NCBI GenBank assembly: GCA_004431415.1
Contig: QPMI01000377.1
Span: 1-37,301, forward strand
From: Cyanophora paradoxa
Lineage: Eukaryota; Glaucocystophyceae; Cyanophorales; Cyanophoraceae
Reading direction: 5' to 3'
DNA: 37,301 nucleotides
How positions within the stretch are numbered: position 1 is the first letter of the stretch; each line of letters begins with the position of its first letter. This document shows positions 10,558 through 20,430 of the stretch, piece by piece. The notes under the pieces are model-generated. The model ran no database searches, had not been told where the DNA came from, and saw nothing but the letters and a program-made list of their open reading frames with translations. Both the position numbers and the translations under genes were made by a program.

Positions 10558-13500
10558 ATGGAGGCGGGCGGGCGGGGCGGCGGCGCGTTCAAGGGCGAGA
10601 ACGCGGGCGTTTCCGAGAACGCCGCCCAGACGGTGGTCCCAGAGAGCTACCGCTGGCGCCTGACGAGCGCTCTTGCGAGGCGGCCGTCTGCGGGCACGGG
10701 CGGCGGCGGCGGCGGGCTGGAGCTCGCCGGCGCGGACCTCGCCCTGGGCCTGGGCCTGCAGGATCTCGGCGATGGGCAGCTGCAGCCGGAGGCGCCGCGG
10801 CTGGGGGAGGCGCTGGAGCGCCGCGCGGCGCCCTCCCTCCTCCCGCTGCGCTGGCGGCTCGACATGCGCTTCAAGGACCGCGATGCCGAGGTGCGCCCTA
10901 CAGCCAGGCCTCCTTGCGCCCCGCCCCGCGCCCGGCCCCCCTGGGGCGCCGCCCCGCCCTCGGCCCTCCCAGAAGTACTAGTTACTTTCCATCTCCACGC
11001 AGGGGCGCTTCTCGGAGCAGTATGCGGTGGGGGCGAGGGTCCGCTTCCGCATCCTCTTCTGCATCGCCTCCATCGCCCTCGGCGCCGACGGTGCCCCGCC
11101 CGACTCCGCCGCCCCCGCCCCGCCGCGCCGGCGTCTCTGAGGCGGGGCGGGGCGCGGGCGCAGCGGCGTGGGCGGCGCTGCAGAGCGCGCCGGCGGCGGT
11201 GACGCGGGAGGACCTGGCGCTGCGCGGGGCCCTCTTCGGCGTCGCCGTCGTCTTCGCGGCCCTCGCCTTCGCGCCGCCCCTCCGCCGCGCCTCCACCCGC
11301 GCCTTCTACCGCACCTTCGTCGCCGTGCCCCGGCCCCGCCCCCGCCCCCGCCCCGCCCCGGCCCGCCCGCCCCGCAGCGCTGACGTCGGCGGCGGGGGCG
11401 GGGCGGGGGCGCGGGCGCAGGGGATCGTGGCGATCGCGGTGCTGTACTGCCTGCGGCGCGGCCTCTGCCTCTACGCCACCCGCAGCGGCGGCCAGGAGCC
11501 GTACTGTGCGCCGCCCCGGCCCCGGCCCCGGCGCCCCCCGCGCGCGCGGCGGCCTCACGCGGCGGGGCCGGGCGCCGGCGGGCAGACGACCTGCTGGCGC
11601 CGGGGATCGTGCTCGGGCTCGTCCTCTTCGGGCACATCCCCCTCCGCCTCTCCACCGCCCCGCTGCCCCTCCTCGTCTGCGTCTCCGTCGCCTCCGAGCT
11701 CGTCGGCGCCGCCTTCGCGCCGCCCGAGGACCGCCGCCGCTACCTCCTCCTCGCCGCCACCGTGCAGGCCGTCCTCGGCACCGTCGCCACGCTCCTCGTC
11801 ACCGCCGGCGTGCGCCACGAGGCCGAGGCCCGCCGCCGCTTCCTGATGGCGGAGGCGGTGGAGCGGGCGCGGCGGGGCGCGGTGGGGCGGCAGCGGGCGG
11901 CCGTCGCCGTGCTGCGGAACCTGCTGCCCGACCCCGTCATCGACGCCGTCCACCGCGACGAGTGGGCCCGCATCAACCGCCAGGCGCGCCCCCCGCCGCC
12001 GCCTCTCGTGCCCGCGTCGCCGCTGACGCCGGCGCGCAGCACGAGAGCGCGACGGTGGTCTTCGTGTCGGCGGCGGCTTGCGGGGGCGGGGCGGGGGCGG
12101 GGCGGGGCGGGGGCGGCGGGGCGCTTCGGGGCGATGCGGGCGCTGATGGCGGCGCTGGAGGCGCTGGCGGAGGCGCACGGCCTCCTGAAGATCAAGTCCA
12201 TGGGGACAACGTTTATGGCCCGCCCCGCCGCCCCCGCCCCGCCCCGCCCCCGCCCCGCCCCGGGCCTGCCCCGCCGACGGCCGCTCGTGCAGGGCGTCGC
12301 CGGCATCAGCTTCGACCTCGACGAGGAGGAGGAGGAGGAGGAGGAGGAGGAGGAGGCGGTGCTGGCGGCGGCGGCGGGGGGCGGGGGCGGGGCGCGCTCC
12401 TCCCGCCGCTCCTCCCGCCGCTCCTCCCGCCGCTCCTCCCACAGGGGCAGCCTCTCCCTCGCGCCCCGCTCCTCCCTCCGCGGCGGCGCCCCCGGCCCCC
12501 GCCCCCCCCCCCCCCCCCGGTGACAGATTCGGCCCCCGGCTTAATCCTTACGCAATCTATAGCCTCTCAGGCGGCCGCTGCTCGCTGACTCGGGAAACCG
12601 TGGCAGCAAGATGAGTCGTCTGAGTAGGCGGCGAGCGGCATCGCCTGTCCACCGGGGTACGCGCGCCGCCCCCCTGGCCCGCGCCCCGCTCATCTTGCTA
12701 GCCCTTTCGCAGCCTCTCCCGACTCGGCCCCAGCAGCAGCCGGACGGCTCACGCCGTCGGGTCAGTGGTGGGTGCAGCTTCGGAGCTGTGCGCGCGGCCG
12801 CCCCCCGCCGCGCGCACAGCTCCTCAGCTGCTGTATCTTCGGTCGTCTAGCGGCCTATGAAGACCTCTCTTCAAATTGCCTTCCCTCGCATGAAAGCTCA
12901 TGTGCGCGGGCCTGCATGTAATCAAGAATATCTGTCTTCGAGTACACGAGGCAGTTGACTGCTCAAAATACTCACGCTCTAACACACGCTTGCCTAGCTC
13001 AGGCAGCGCACACTGCCACAGGCAGGCCTAGCCTCGTCACCGCCCGCATGCACCCCACCCTCGGATCTAATCTGAGGTGACCGATCAGCCGCCAGATAGC
13101 AACTCAGCCAGGGGGTACACGTACCCACGCGCGCGCGCGCGTACCCTGCCACCTTCGTCTCTTTAATTTCAAACTTCGGCCTCGAGCTCACGATAAGCCG
13201 GGTCCGTCGCCGCCGCGCCCGAGGGCCCTGCCGCCACGTCCGCGTTGACCTCTGCGCCCTCCCAGGACGTCAAGAGCGAGTGCAAAGCTCTCTCCCCGAC
13301 TCGCCAATCACCTCTGCGAGCCTCTCCGTTGACACAGCGCCGGTGCGACGCAGCTCAAATCAATTTCCCGTCATCGCTTCTCTCATTCCCTGCGGCCTGA
13401 CGCTCCCTGCTGACGCAGCTAGCGAGTGCGAAGCCTTGAAGCGCGCGCATTCCGATTCACGGCTCCGAGCTCGCTTGTCTAAGTGCGAGAACGGGTCGTG

Positions 13501-16500
13501 AGCTCTTTCTCCCCTCCTTTTCCATGCCTAAGGAATTACTCGCCATGCCTGCGAGAAATTCCGGCCTTGCCGCCACCCACCTGCATCACCTCGGCTGGTG
13601 AGCAGGTCCCTCCTCGCGCCACGCAGGCGCCTGGAGCTCCAACCCCGCTGATGACGCTCTGTCGGTCGCAGAGCAGAAACGGTGGTGAGATTCGTTGCGC
13701 CCCCTGCGCACACGGACCTCACCTGACTGTTCGGGGAACCGACCAGGCCACGGTCCGTGTTTGCGCGCTGCGCGCTCTCCGGGACGGCTAGAGGGGACAC
13801 CGCCCGCCTCGGCGGGCACGCCTAGTGCTCTCCACTGCCTTTTCACCTTCAAATCTCGTCCGGCATCTCTAAGGCCTTCGACACGGCTAGTGCGGCAGCG
13901 GATTGGACGCCCTCCGTGCGCTTTAACGCCCTCGATCGCTTATTCTCGTGGCAGATCGTCCACGAGCACGTCGGCACCGATCGTCCCCGACGGTCGGCCT
14001 AAAAAGGTGATTCCCTCGCCGCGCCTCGCACGGGCGCGGTTCTAGGCCTTCCTATCTACCGCACGCACCTTCGTGTCAACCCCGCGGGAGCGCTTCGGAT
14101 CTTACCTCTGTTTCTGACCGGAACTTCGTTCCGCAGACTCTGCGACCACCGAGCCGATCTCAGCCCTCTTCTTCCGAGTTCTACTCCTCCCGTTTCCCTT
14201 TTCGTGGCCCGCCCATCACCTCAGCCTCAGCCAACTGCCCCAGAGCGCGCCAGCGCACTCGTCCGCCAATTCGCAACTTCCGGACCCAGTAGCCGAATCG
14301 GTCCGCATTCAACGCCTCTCCTAAGCACGCCAATCCCCGGCTCATGATCAGCGTGCAGATCACAAACGCAATGATCGTGGATGGTGCACGCACGCCGAAC
14401 TACCGCGTCGGTGACCACTACCGCACTCAGCTGCTCGCCCAAGCGATGGAGTCCGCAGCGTGTGCCTCCGCCTGTCGCTTTCGCCCGTACGCTCCTCGCG
14501 GAACTGAGCGCGGCTCTGCACAGCCCCGTCTTGCCGCCGGGTGTGGCAACCATCAGCTTCATCGATTACGCCAAGAGCGCGCGGGCCTACGATGCCGTCG
14601 CCCTCTTGAAACGTGCGTCGCCACTCGCTATTTTCTTTTTTCTCTCTCTTTCCTCGCTTGCGGATGCGCACGCATGCCCAGGAATGCCTGACCTCGTCCA
14701 CGCCAGCCCCGACGATCGCCTCGCTGGGTTCGCTGGCGGGCAGCTCCATGATCGAGTGCATGGTCTCGCACTCGTTCTCATGAGCCGCGTCGCGACCACC
14801 GACATCCCCGCCGCGAGCGCCACGGCCTCTCTCAGAGTATGTGAGCTTCGTGAACTCCCCGTCGCCTGCCGACACCGTCTCAACGCGCCTTGCCGTGCAG
14901 AAGCTGCTAGAAGGTATCCACGACCCGCTGGAGCTACCGATTCCCGGCCTCCGTACCCGCGCGATGCCTGACAGCGCACGCTGCCCGCCCCGTTACCTCG
15001 CTACAATGACCAGCAGCCTTCGCCCCGGTCCGCATGCTCCTCGATCGAATTAGCGCCAGCGGCGCCCGCGATCTAGGCTTTATAGCCCTCGCAATCCCCA
15101 GCTCTTCTCTTCAGGGCTGCTGCCGCCTGCTGATCCGGGATCCCGCAGCAGCAGGATGAGTCGCTCTCGCGAACAGCAAGCCCTCTCTCTCTCCCCCCGA
15201 CTCGTCGAGCTCTACGATCACCCCCTCCGCCTTTGCGGGCTTTCGTCCCCATCCAAGCCTGAGCTCAAGTGTGAGCGTCTGTCTACGCCATCTCCTCATC
15301 CCGGCCCGAGCCATATCCTCGAGCTCATCGCCCCCTAGCTCCTACGAGCGCCTATCCCAGACCGCATCATGATCATCGCAGTACCCCAGCTCCTTCGAGC
15401 GTGTACCCCCTGCCCACTAGCCCCTTAATCCTTACGCAATCTATAGCCTCTCAGGCGGCCGCTGCTCGCTGACTCGGGAAACCGTGGCAGCAAGATGAGT
15501 CGTCTGAGTAGGCGGCGAGCGGCATCGCCTGTCCACCGGGGTACGCGCGCCGCCCCCCTGGCCCGCGCCCCGCTCATCTTGCTAGCCCTTTCGCAGCCTC
15601 TCCCGACTCGGCCCCAGCAGCAGCCGGACGGCTCACGCCGTCGGGTCAGTGGTGGGTGCAGCTTCGGAGCTGTGCGCGCGGCCGCCCCCCGCCGCGCGCA
15701 CAGCTCCTCAGCTGCTGTATCTTCGGTCGTCTAGCGGCCTATGAAGACCTCTCTTCAAATTGCCTTCCCTCGCATGAAAGCTCATGTGCGCGGGCCTGCA
15801 TGTAATCAAGAATATCTGTCTTCGAGTACACGAGGCAGTTGACTGCTCAAAATACTCACGCTCTAACACACGCTTGCCTAGCTCAGGCAGCGCACACTGC
15901 CACAGGCAGGCCTAGCCTCGTCACCGCCCGCATGCACCCCACCTCGGATCTAATCTGAGGTGACCGATCAGCCGCCAGATAGCAACTCAGCCAGGGGGTA
16001 CACGTACCCACGCGCGCGCGCGCGTACCCTGCCACCTTCGTCTCTTTAATTTCAAACTTCGGCCTCGAGCTCACGATAAGCCGGGTCCGTCGCCGCCGCG
16101 CCCGAGGGCCCTGCCGCCACGTCCGCGTTGACCTCTGCGCCCTCCCAGGACGTCAAGAGCGAGTGCAAAGCTCTCTCCCGACTCGCCAATCACCTCTGCG
16201 AGCCTCTCCGTTGACACAGCGCCGGTGCGACGCAGCTCAAATCAATTTCCCGTCATCGCTTCTCTCATTCCCTGCGGCCTGACGCTCCCTGCTGACGCAG
16301 CTAGCGAGTGCGAAGCCTTGAAGCGCGCGCATTCCGATTCACGGCTCCGAGCTCGCTTGTCTAAGTGCGAGAACGGGTCGTGAGCTCTTTCTCCCCTCCT
16401 TTTCCATGCCTAAGGAATTACTCGCCATGCCTGCGAGAAATTCCGGCCTTGCCGCCACCCACCTGCATCACCTCGGCTGGTGAGCAGGTCCCTCCTCGCG

Positions 16501-19500
16501 CCACGCAGGCGCCTGGAGCTCCAACCCCGCTGATGACGCTCTGTCGGTCGCAGAGCAGAAACGGTGGTGAGATTCGTTGCGCCCCCTGCGCACACGGACC
16601 TCACCTGACTGTTCGGGGAACCGACCAGGCCACGGTCCGTGTTTGCGCGCTGCGCGCTCTCCGGGACGGCTAGAGGGGACACCGCCCGCCTCGGCGGGCA
16701 CGCCTAGTGCTCTCCACTGCCTTTTCACCTTCAAATCTCGTCCGGAGGCGCACGGCCTCCTGAAGATCAAGTCCATGGGGACAACGTTTATGGCCCGCCC
16801 CGCCGCCCCCGCCCCGCCCCGCCCCCGCCCCGGGCCTGCCCCCGCCCCCGCCGACGGCCGCTCGTGCAGGGCGTCGCCGGCATCAGCTTCGACCTCGACG
16901 AGGAGGAGGAGGAGGAGGAGGAGGAGGAGGAGGAGGCGGTGCTGGCGGCGGCGGCGGGGGGCGGGGGCGGGGCGCGCTCCTCCCGCCGCTCCTCCCGCCG
17001 CTCCTCCCGCCGCTCCTCCCACAGGGCAGCCTCTCCCTCGCGCCCCGCTCCTCCTCCGCGGCGGCGCCCCCGGCCCCCGGCCCCCCTTCGCCCCCCCGCT
17101 GCTCGCGGGGCGCTGGCTGCGGTGCCGGGCGGCGGGGGGCGCGCGGGTGCACCACACGGAGGCGGCGGGGGCATTCGCGCTGGCGGCGGTGGAGGCAGCG
17201 CGGGCGCTCTGCTTCGCGCCGAAGGCGGGGCTCTACGAGGGGCCCCTCGTGAGCGGTGTCATCGGCTGCCGCCTCGCCTTCGACGTCTTCGGCGACGCCT
17301 GCAACCTCGCCCAGCGGTGCCCCCGGCCCCGCCCCGCCCCGCCCCCGCCACGCCCCGCTCCGATCTGATGGCTGCGGCCGGGGGGCCTCGGCGGGGGCAG
17401 GATGTGCCTGCACAGCGAGGAGGGGCGGGTGCAGGCGCCGGCGGGGGCGCGGGAGGCGGTGCTGGCGGCGCAGCGCCTGCGGGCCGTCTCGGCCTCCTTC
17501 TCCTCCTCCAAGGGCGGGGGCGGGGGCGGGGGCGGGGCCGGGGGCGGGGGGCCCCTGCCCCTCGCCTTCACGGAGCCGCGCACGTGCCTCGTCAAGGGCC
17601 GCGGGCCCATGCTCACCTGCTTCCTTCTCCGCCCCGACTGCCCCCCCGCCCCCGCCCACCCCGCCCCGGGCGCCCCCTCGCTCTTCACCCCCGTGCTGCG
17701 CCCCTTGGACCTCGGGCTCGAGGGGGAGGCCACGGTAGGGGGTCCCTGCCCCGGTTGCGGCGCCGGTGCGGCGGCCGCCGGCGCCGCCTCGGGGCGCTCG
17801 AGCCTGCGGCAGAAGCCGTCCCCGCGCGACTCGCACCGCTCCCGCGCCGCCGCCTCCGAGGGACCCTCCCTGCGCTTCTCCGCCCTCTCCGCCGCCCCAG
17901 CCGCCTCCCCGCCCGACGCCGCCGAGGCCCCGATCGCGGCCCCGGGCGGCGGCGCGGCCGCCTCGGTCTCGCAGAAAGGGAGCCGGGGCCGGCGCGGCTC
18001 GGTCCTCCCCACCACCGAGTCGCGCCGGAGCGTGCGGATCGGCCCGCGTACCTCCCGCCGCCTCCCTCCTCGACCGCCTCCCCGCCCCGCCCCGCCGCCC
18101 CCGCCGCCGCCGGGGCCGCTGCGGGCGGCTCCGTCTCCTCCCGCCGCTCGCTGCGCGCTGTCGCCTGGTCGGCGGCCGCCTCGCGATCGGAGGGGCCCAG
18201 GGCGACCCTCAGGCACCCGCGCCGCCCCGCCGGCCTTCTTCTCCTCGCGCCGCGTCGCCCCGCTCGACTCCCAGTCAGACCCGAGGAGGCCGAGGCGGGG
18301 GCCGAGGCGCCGCCGCCGCCGCCGCCGAGCGCGGGGGGCGAGGAGGGGCGCGCCCCGAGCCGGCCTCGCGGCGGCGAGGGACGTGGGCGGGGGCGGGGGC
18401 CCCCGAGCCCGCCGAGTTCCTCGACCTCGCCCGCCGCGCCCCCTCGACGAGGCCGGGCCCCGGCCCCCTCGGGCTCCCCCGCGGCCGCCCCGGCGCAGCC
18501 GCGGCGGCGGCGCTGGTGGCGGCTGGCCTTCGAGGACGGGGCGCGGGAGGCGGCCTTCTGGCGTGCGGCGGAAGCGGCGCAGGCGGCCGACCTGCGGCCC
18601 GTGCTCCTCTGCACCCTCTTCCACTCGGCCCTCTTCCCCCTCTTCAAGCAGCTCGCCGACGACATCACCGACGGCCCGCTCCTCCTCCGCCGCTACCTCC
18701 TCCGCCTCGCCGCCCTCCTCCCGCTCGCCCTTGGCTGCCTCCTCGGCGGCGCCCGCCCTGCGCCGGTGCCGCGGGGCCGGCGGCTGGCGGCGGTGCACGC
18801 GATGGCGCTGGGGGTGGCGTTCGTGCCGGCGGCGACCTTCGTGGACATCGCCGTCGCCGCCTTCGGCCTCAACCGCCCGGGCGTCACCTCCTACTCCGCC
18901 CTCACCGTGCGGCCCCCGCCCGCCCCTCGAGAGCTCGCGCCCCCGCCCCCGCCGCCGCTGACACCGCCTTCGGCGGCGCCACAGCTGAACGACGCGGACG
19001 CGACCTTTGCGATCGTCTTCGCGGCGTCGGTGGGCCTGCTGCCCTTCTGGCAGGGCCAGCTCTGGAGCGCCGCCGTCGTCGCCGCCTCCCTCGCCTGGCT
19101 CCTCGCCTCCGGCCGCACCGTCGTCATTTTCCTTGCGCTCTTCGCCGCCGCCTGCGGGGCCGCCGCCTACCTGCGCGAGGCGGACGCGCGGCGCAGCGCG
19201 GAGCTGCAGGAGGGGGAGCGGGAGCAGCTGCGCTCCGCCGCCAAGGCCGAGGCGGAGACCGTCGCGCTGCTGCGCCTCTGCCTCCCGCCCGCCGTCCTCC
19301 CCCTGCTCCCCTCCATCTCCGACCCGGCCGCCGGCCCGGGCGCCCTGGAGCTCGAGTTCGCGAGCGTCGCGGTGCTCCAGAGCGACATCGTCGGCTTCTC
19401 GGCACTCAGCGGCCGCACCGACCCGCACCGCCTCGTCTCCACCCTCAGTGCTCCCCGGCCCCCCGCCCCGCCCCGCCCCGCTCGCCCTCCGCCCGCCTGA

Positions 19501-20430
19501 CGGTCCCCCGCCAGACGCGCTCTTCGCGCGCTGCGACGAGATCGCCGAGCGCTACGGCGTCCAGACCCTCCGCACTGCCGGCGGTCAGCCTCTTCCCCGC
19601 CCCGCCGGCCCGCCCAGCCCCCACGGCAATTGGAAACGACGGGGCGGGGCGCAGACTCGTGGGTGGGGGCGGTGGGGCTGGGGGCGCCGGCGGGCCCGCG
19701 GGAGGTGGCGGCTCTGCTGCGGGCGGCGCAGGCGATGGCCGACCTCTACGACGCCGCCCGCCTCCTCGTCCGCCCCGGCCCCCCGCCCGCCCCGGGGGGC
19801 CCTGAGGCCGGCCCGACCCCGAGCCGGCCCCGCCGGGCGCGGCCACTGGGTCGAGGAGCCGGTGCGCCGCCCGCCGCCCCCCTGCTTGCCCCGGCTGAGC
19901 CCGGGCAGATCCGGGCGCGCTTCGGGGTGGGCCTCGGCCCCGCCGCCGGCGCCGTCGTCGGCCTCCGCCTCTGGACCTGGGAGGCGCGCCCCCGCCCCGC
20001 CCCGCCCCGTCTTGGCCGCTGGGCGCCGATCCGGCGCGGCAGCTGCTGGGCCCGGCGGTGGAGGCGGCGCAGGAGATGGAGCAGACGGGCGCCCCGGGCC
20101 GCGTCCACGTGCGCCGGCCCCTCCCGCCCGCCCCGCCCCTCCCCGCCCCCGCCGACGCGGCGGCTCGCGGGGCGGCAGGTGACGCGGCGTGTGGCGGAGT
20201 GCGCGGGGCCGCGCTTCGCCTTCGCGCCCCGCGCCCCCGACGCCCACTCCCTCCTCCTCCTCTCCTGCCCCCCCGACGGGCCCGCCCCCGGCCCCGCCCC
20301 CTCAGAGACAGCGGGGGCGCCGGGGACGGGGGCGGCGGGGGCGGCGGGGGCGGGTGCGGGGGCGGGGCGGGCCCCCCCGCGCCTCTCCTTCCTGGACCAC
20401 GACCCCGAGCCCCCGGGGCCCGGCGAGTAG
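10558..20430 (+). CDS. Twelve-helix class III adenylyl cyclase with swapped catalytic domains; gene split by an insertion block
   Basis: Makes cAMP from ATP at a membrane, by family. Exons: 10558-10890, 11003-11090, 11164-11324, 11421-11505, 11586-11983 (six hydrophobic helices), 12040 onward (first catalytic half), continuing beyond the insertion at about 16880. First half: ESATVVFVS, then AHGLLKIKSMGTTFM, then YEGPLVSGVIG, FDVFGDACNLAQRMC, and the family end motif LVKGRGPMLTCFL. A Ser/Pro/Arg linker (17700-18520) leads to six more helices (18600-19180) and a second half: LQSDIVGFSALSG, RTAG|DSWVGAVGLGAP across the intron 19584-19654, RFGVGLGPAAGAVVG, GPAVEAAQEMEQTG. Lys (KIK) and Asp (FDVFG) in half one fit adenylate rather than guanylate choice. 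Half one carries an acidic run (11 or 12 Glu) plus SSRR repeats. A frame break in a G/C run near 12075-12130 and the duplication at 12171-17079 make this model provisional. Confidence 0.78.
12171..12501 (+). repeat. Cyclase exon segment, copy 1 of 0.33-kb direct duplication
   Basis: Contains the exon encoding EAHGLLKIKSMGTTFM, a short GC-rich intron and the exon with GVAGISFDLD, the poly-Glu run (11 residues) and SSRR repeats. The same segment recurs at 16746-17079 in the same orientation. Here the frame from the SSRR repeat stays open into the codons for LRGGAPGPRP. The copy ends in a run of about 18 C at 12502-12518, after which sequence unrelated to the gene begins. Confidence 0.9.
12540..13863. 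repeat. 1.32-kb direct repeat, copy 1
   Basis: Starts CTTAATCCTTACGCAATC and ends CTCGTCCGG. It matches 15424-16745 by eye along its whole length, apart from two single C deletions in copy 2 (CACCCTCGG versus CACCTCGG near 13060; TCCCCGACTCG versus TCCCGACTCG near 13297). That exactly explains the 2-bp length difference. It contains a 16-bp-arm hairpin and a CG dinucleotide run near 13129-13142. Short open frames inside are not convincing genes. Near identity implies a recent copy or an assembly duplicate. Confidence 0.95.
12783..12822. repeat. Perfect 16-bp inverted repeat (hairpin)
   Basis: Arms GAGCTGTGCGCGCGGC (12783-12798) and GCCGCGCGCACAGCTC (12807-12822) pair perfectly around an 8-base C-rich loop. 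The same hairpin occurs in the second long repeat at 15667-15706. It could form a stable RNA stem or cruciform; a transcription-termination or processing role is only a guess. Confidence 0.9.
13864..15423. other. Centre of the insertion-like block, unrecognised
   Basis: Unique 1.56-kb sequence between the long repeats. The longest open frame is 14381-14971 (plus, 196 codons), with shorter overlapping frames on the minus strand. None shows a motif I can assign: no YXDD reverse transcriptase box, no DDE, no tyrosine recombinase signature. It has a T-rich tract at 14630-14650 and ATCATGATCATCG near 15366. It may be decayed or non-coding element sequence. Confidence 0.4.
15424..16745. repeat. 1.32-kb direct repeat, copy 2
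   Basis: Second copy of 12540-13863, same orientation, offset 2884 bp at the left end. It differs by two one-base deletions in C runs. Its right end joins directly to the second cyclase-exon copy through the bases CGG, which are shared by the repeat end and by the cyclase sequence at 12168-12170: a three-base microhomology at the junction. Confidence 0.95.
16746..17079 (+). repeat. Cyclase exon segment, copy 2 of 0.33-kb direct duplication
   Basis: Repeats 12171-12501 and then continues into the rest of the cyclase gene. Differences from copy 1: one more GAG in the poly-Glu run, a changed C-rich intron, one G lost in the GGGG after the SSRR repeats (near 17027) and one C lost in CTCCCTCC (near 17051). 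The two losses move the frame away from the one used downstream (HHTEAAGAFALAAVEA). Copy 1 keeps the correct frame at these two sites. Confidence 0.88.

Larger units (their letters stand above)
12540..16745. mobile_element. Insertion-like block with long terminal direct repeats inside the cyclase gene
   Basis: Two direct repeats of 1324 and 1322 bp flank a 1560-bp centre, the outline of an LTR retroelement or a non-autonomous derivative of one. Composition is moderate in GC, unlike the cyclase exons around it. Nothing else confirms an LTR element: the repeat ends are not TG...CA, I see no tRNA primer site or polypurine tract, no reverse transcriptase, protease or integrase motifs, and the flanks carry a 0.33-kb duplication instead of a 4-6-bp target duplication. 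Alternatives are a segmental duplication or an assembly join of two alleles. Splicing from the first exon copy to the second acceptor would remove the whole block. Confidence 0.45.

Noticed and set aside
14381-14971. Possible reverse-transcriptase fragment (ATISFIDYAK)
   Set aside because: The FIDY resemblance to an FxDD box is superficial; the flanking conserved blocks are missing.
12540-16745. A full autonomous LTR retrotransposon
   Set aside because: Direct repeats fit, but there is no TG...CA end, no primer site or polypurine tract, and no polymerase or integrase motif in the 1.56-kb centre. Kept only as insertion-like.
17233-19428. A 731-codon minus-strand frame opposite the cyclase
   Set aside because: No domain; antisense shadow of exons carrying clear cyclase motifs.
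16864-19500. An uninterrupted 878-codon plus-strand frame
   Set aside because: Only parts are real (the poly-Glu exon and the second set of membrane helices). The middle is Arg/Pro/Gly shadow sequence of other cyclase frames and introns, made open by the GC-rich composition.
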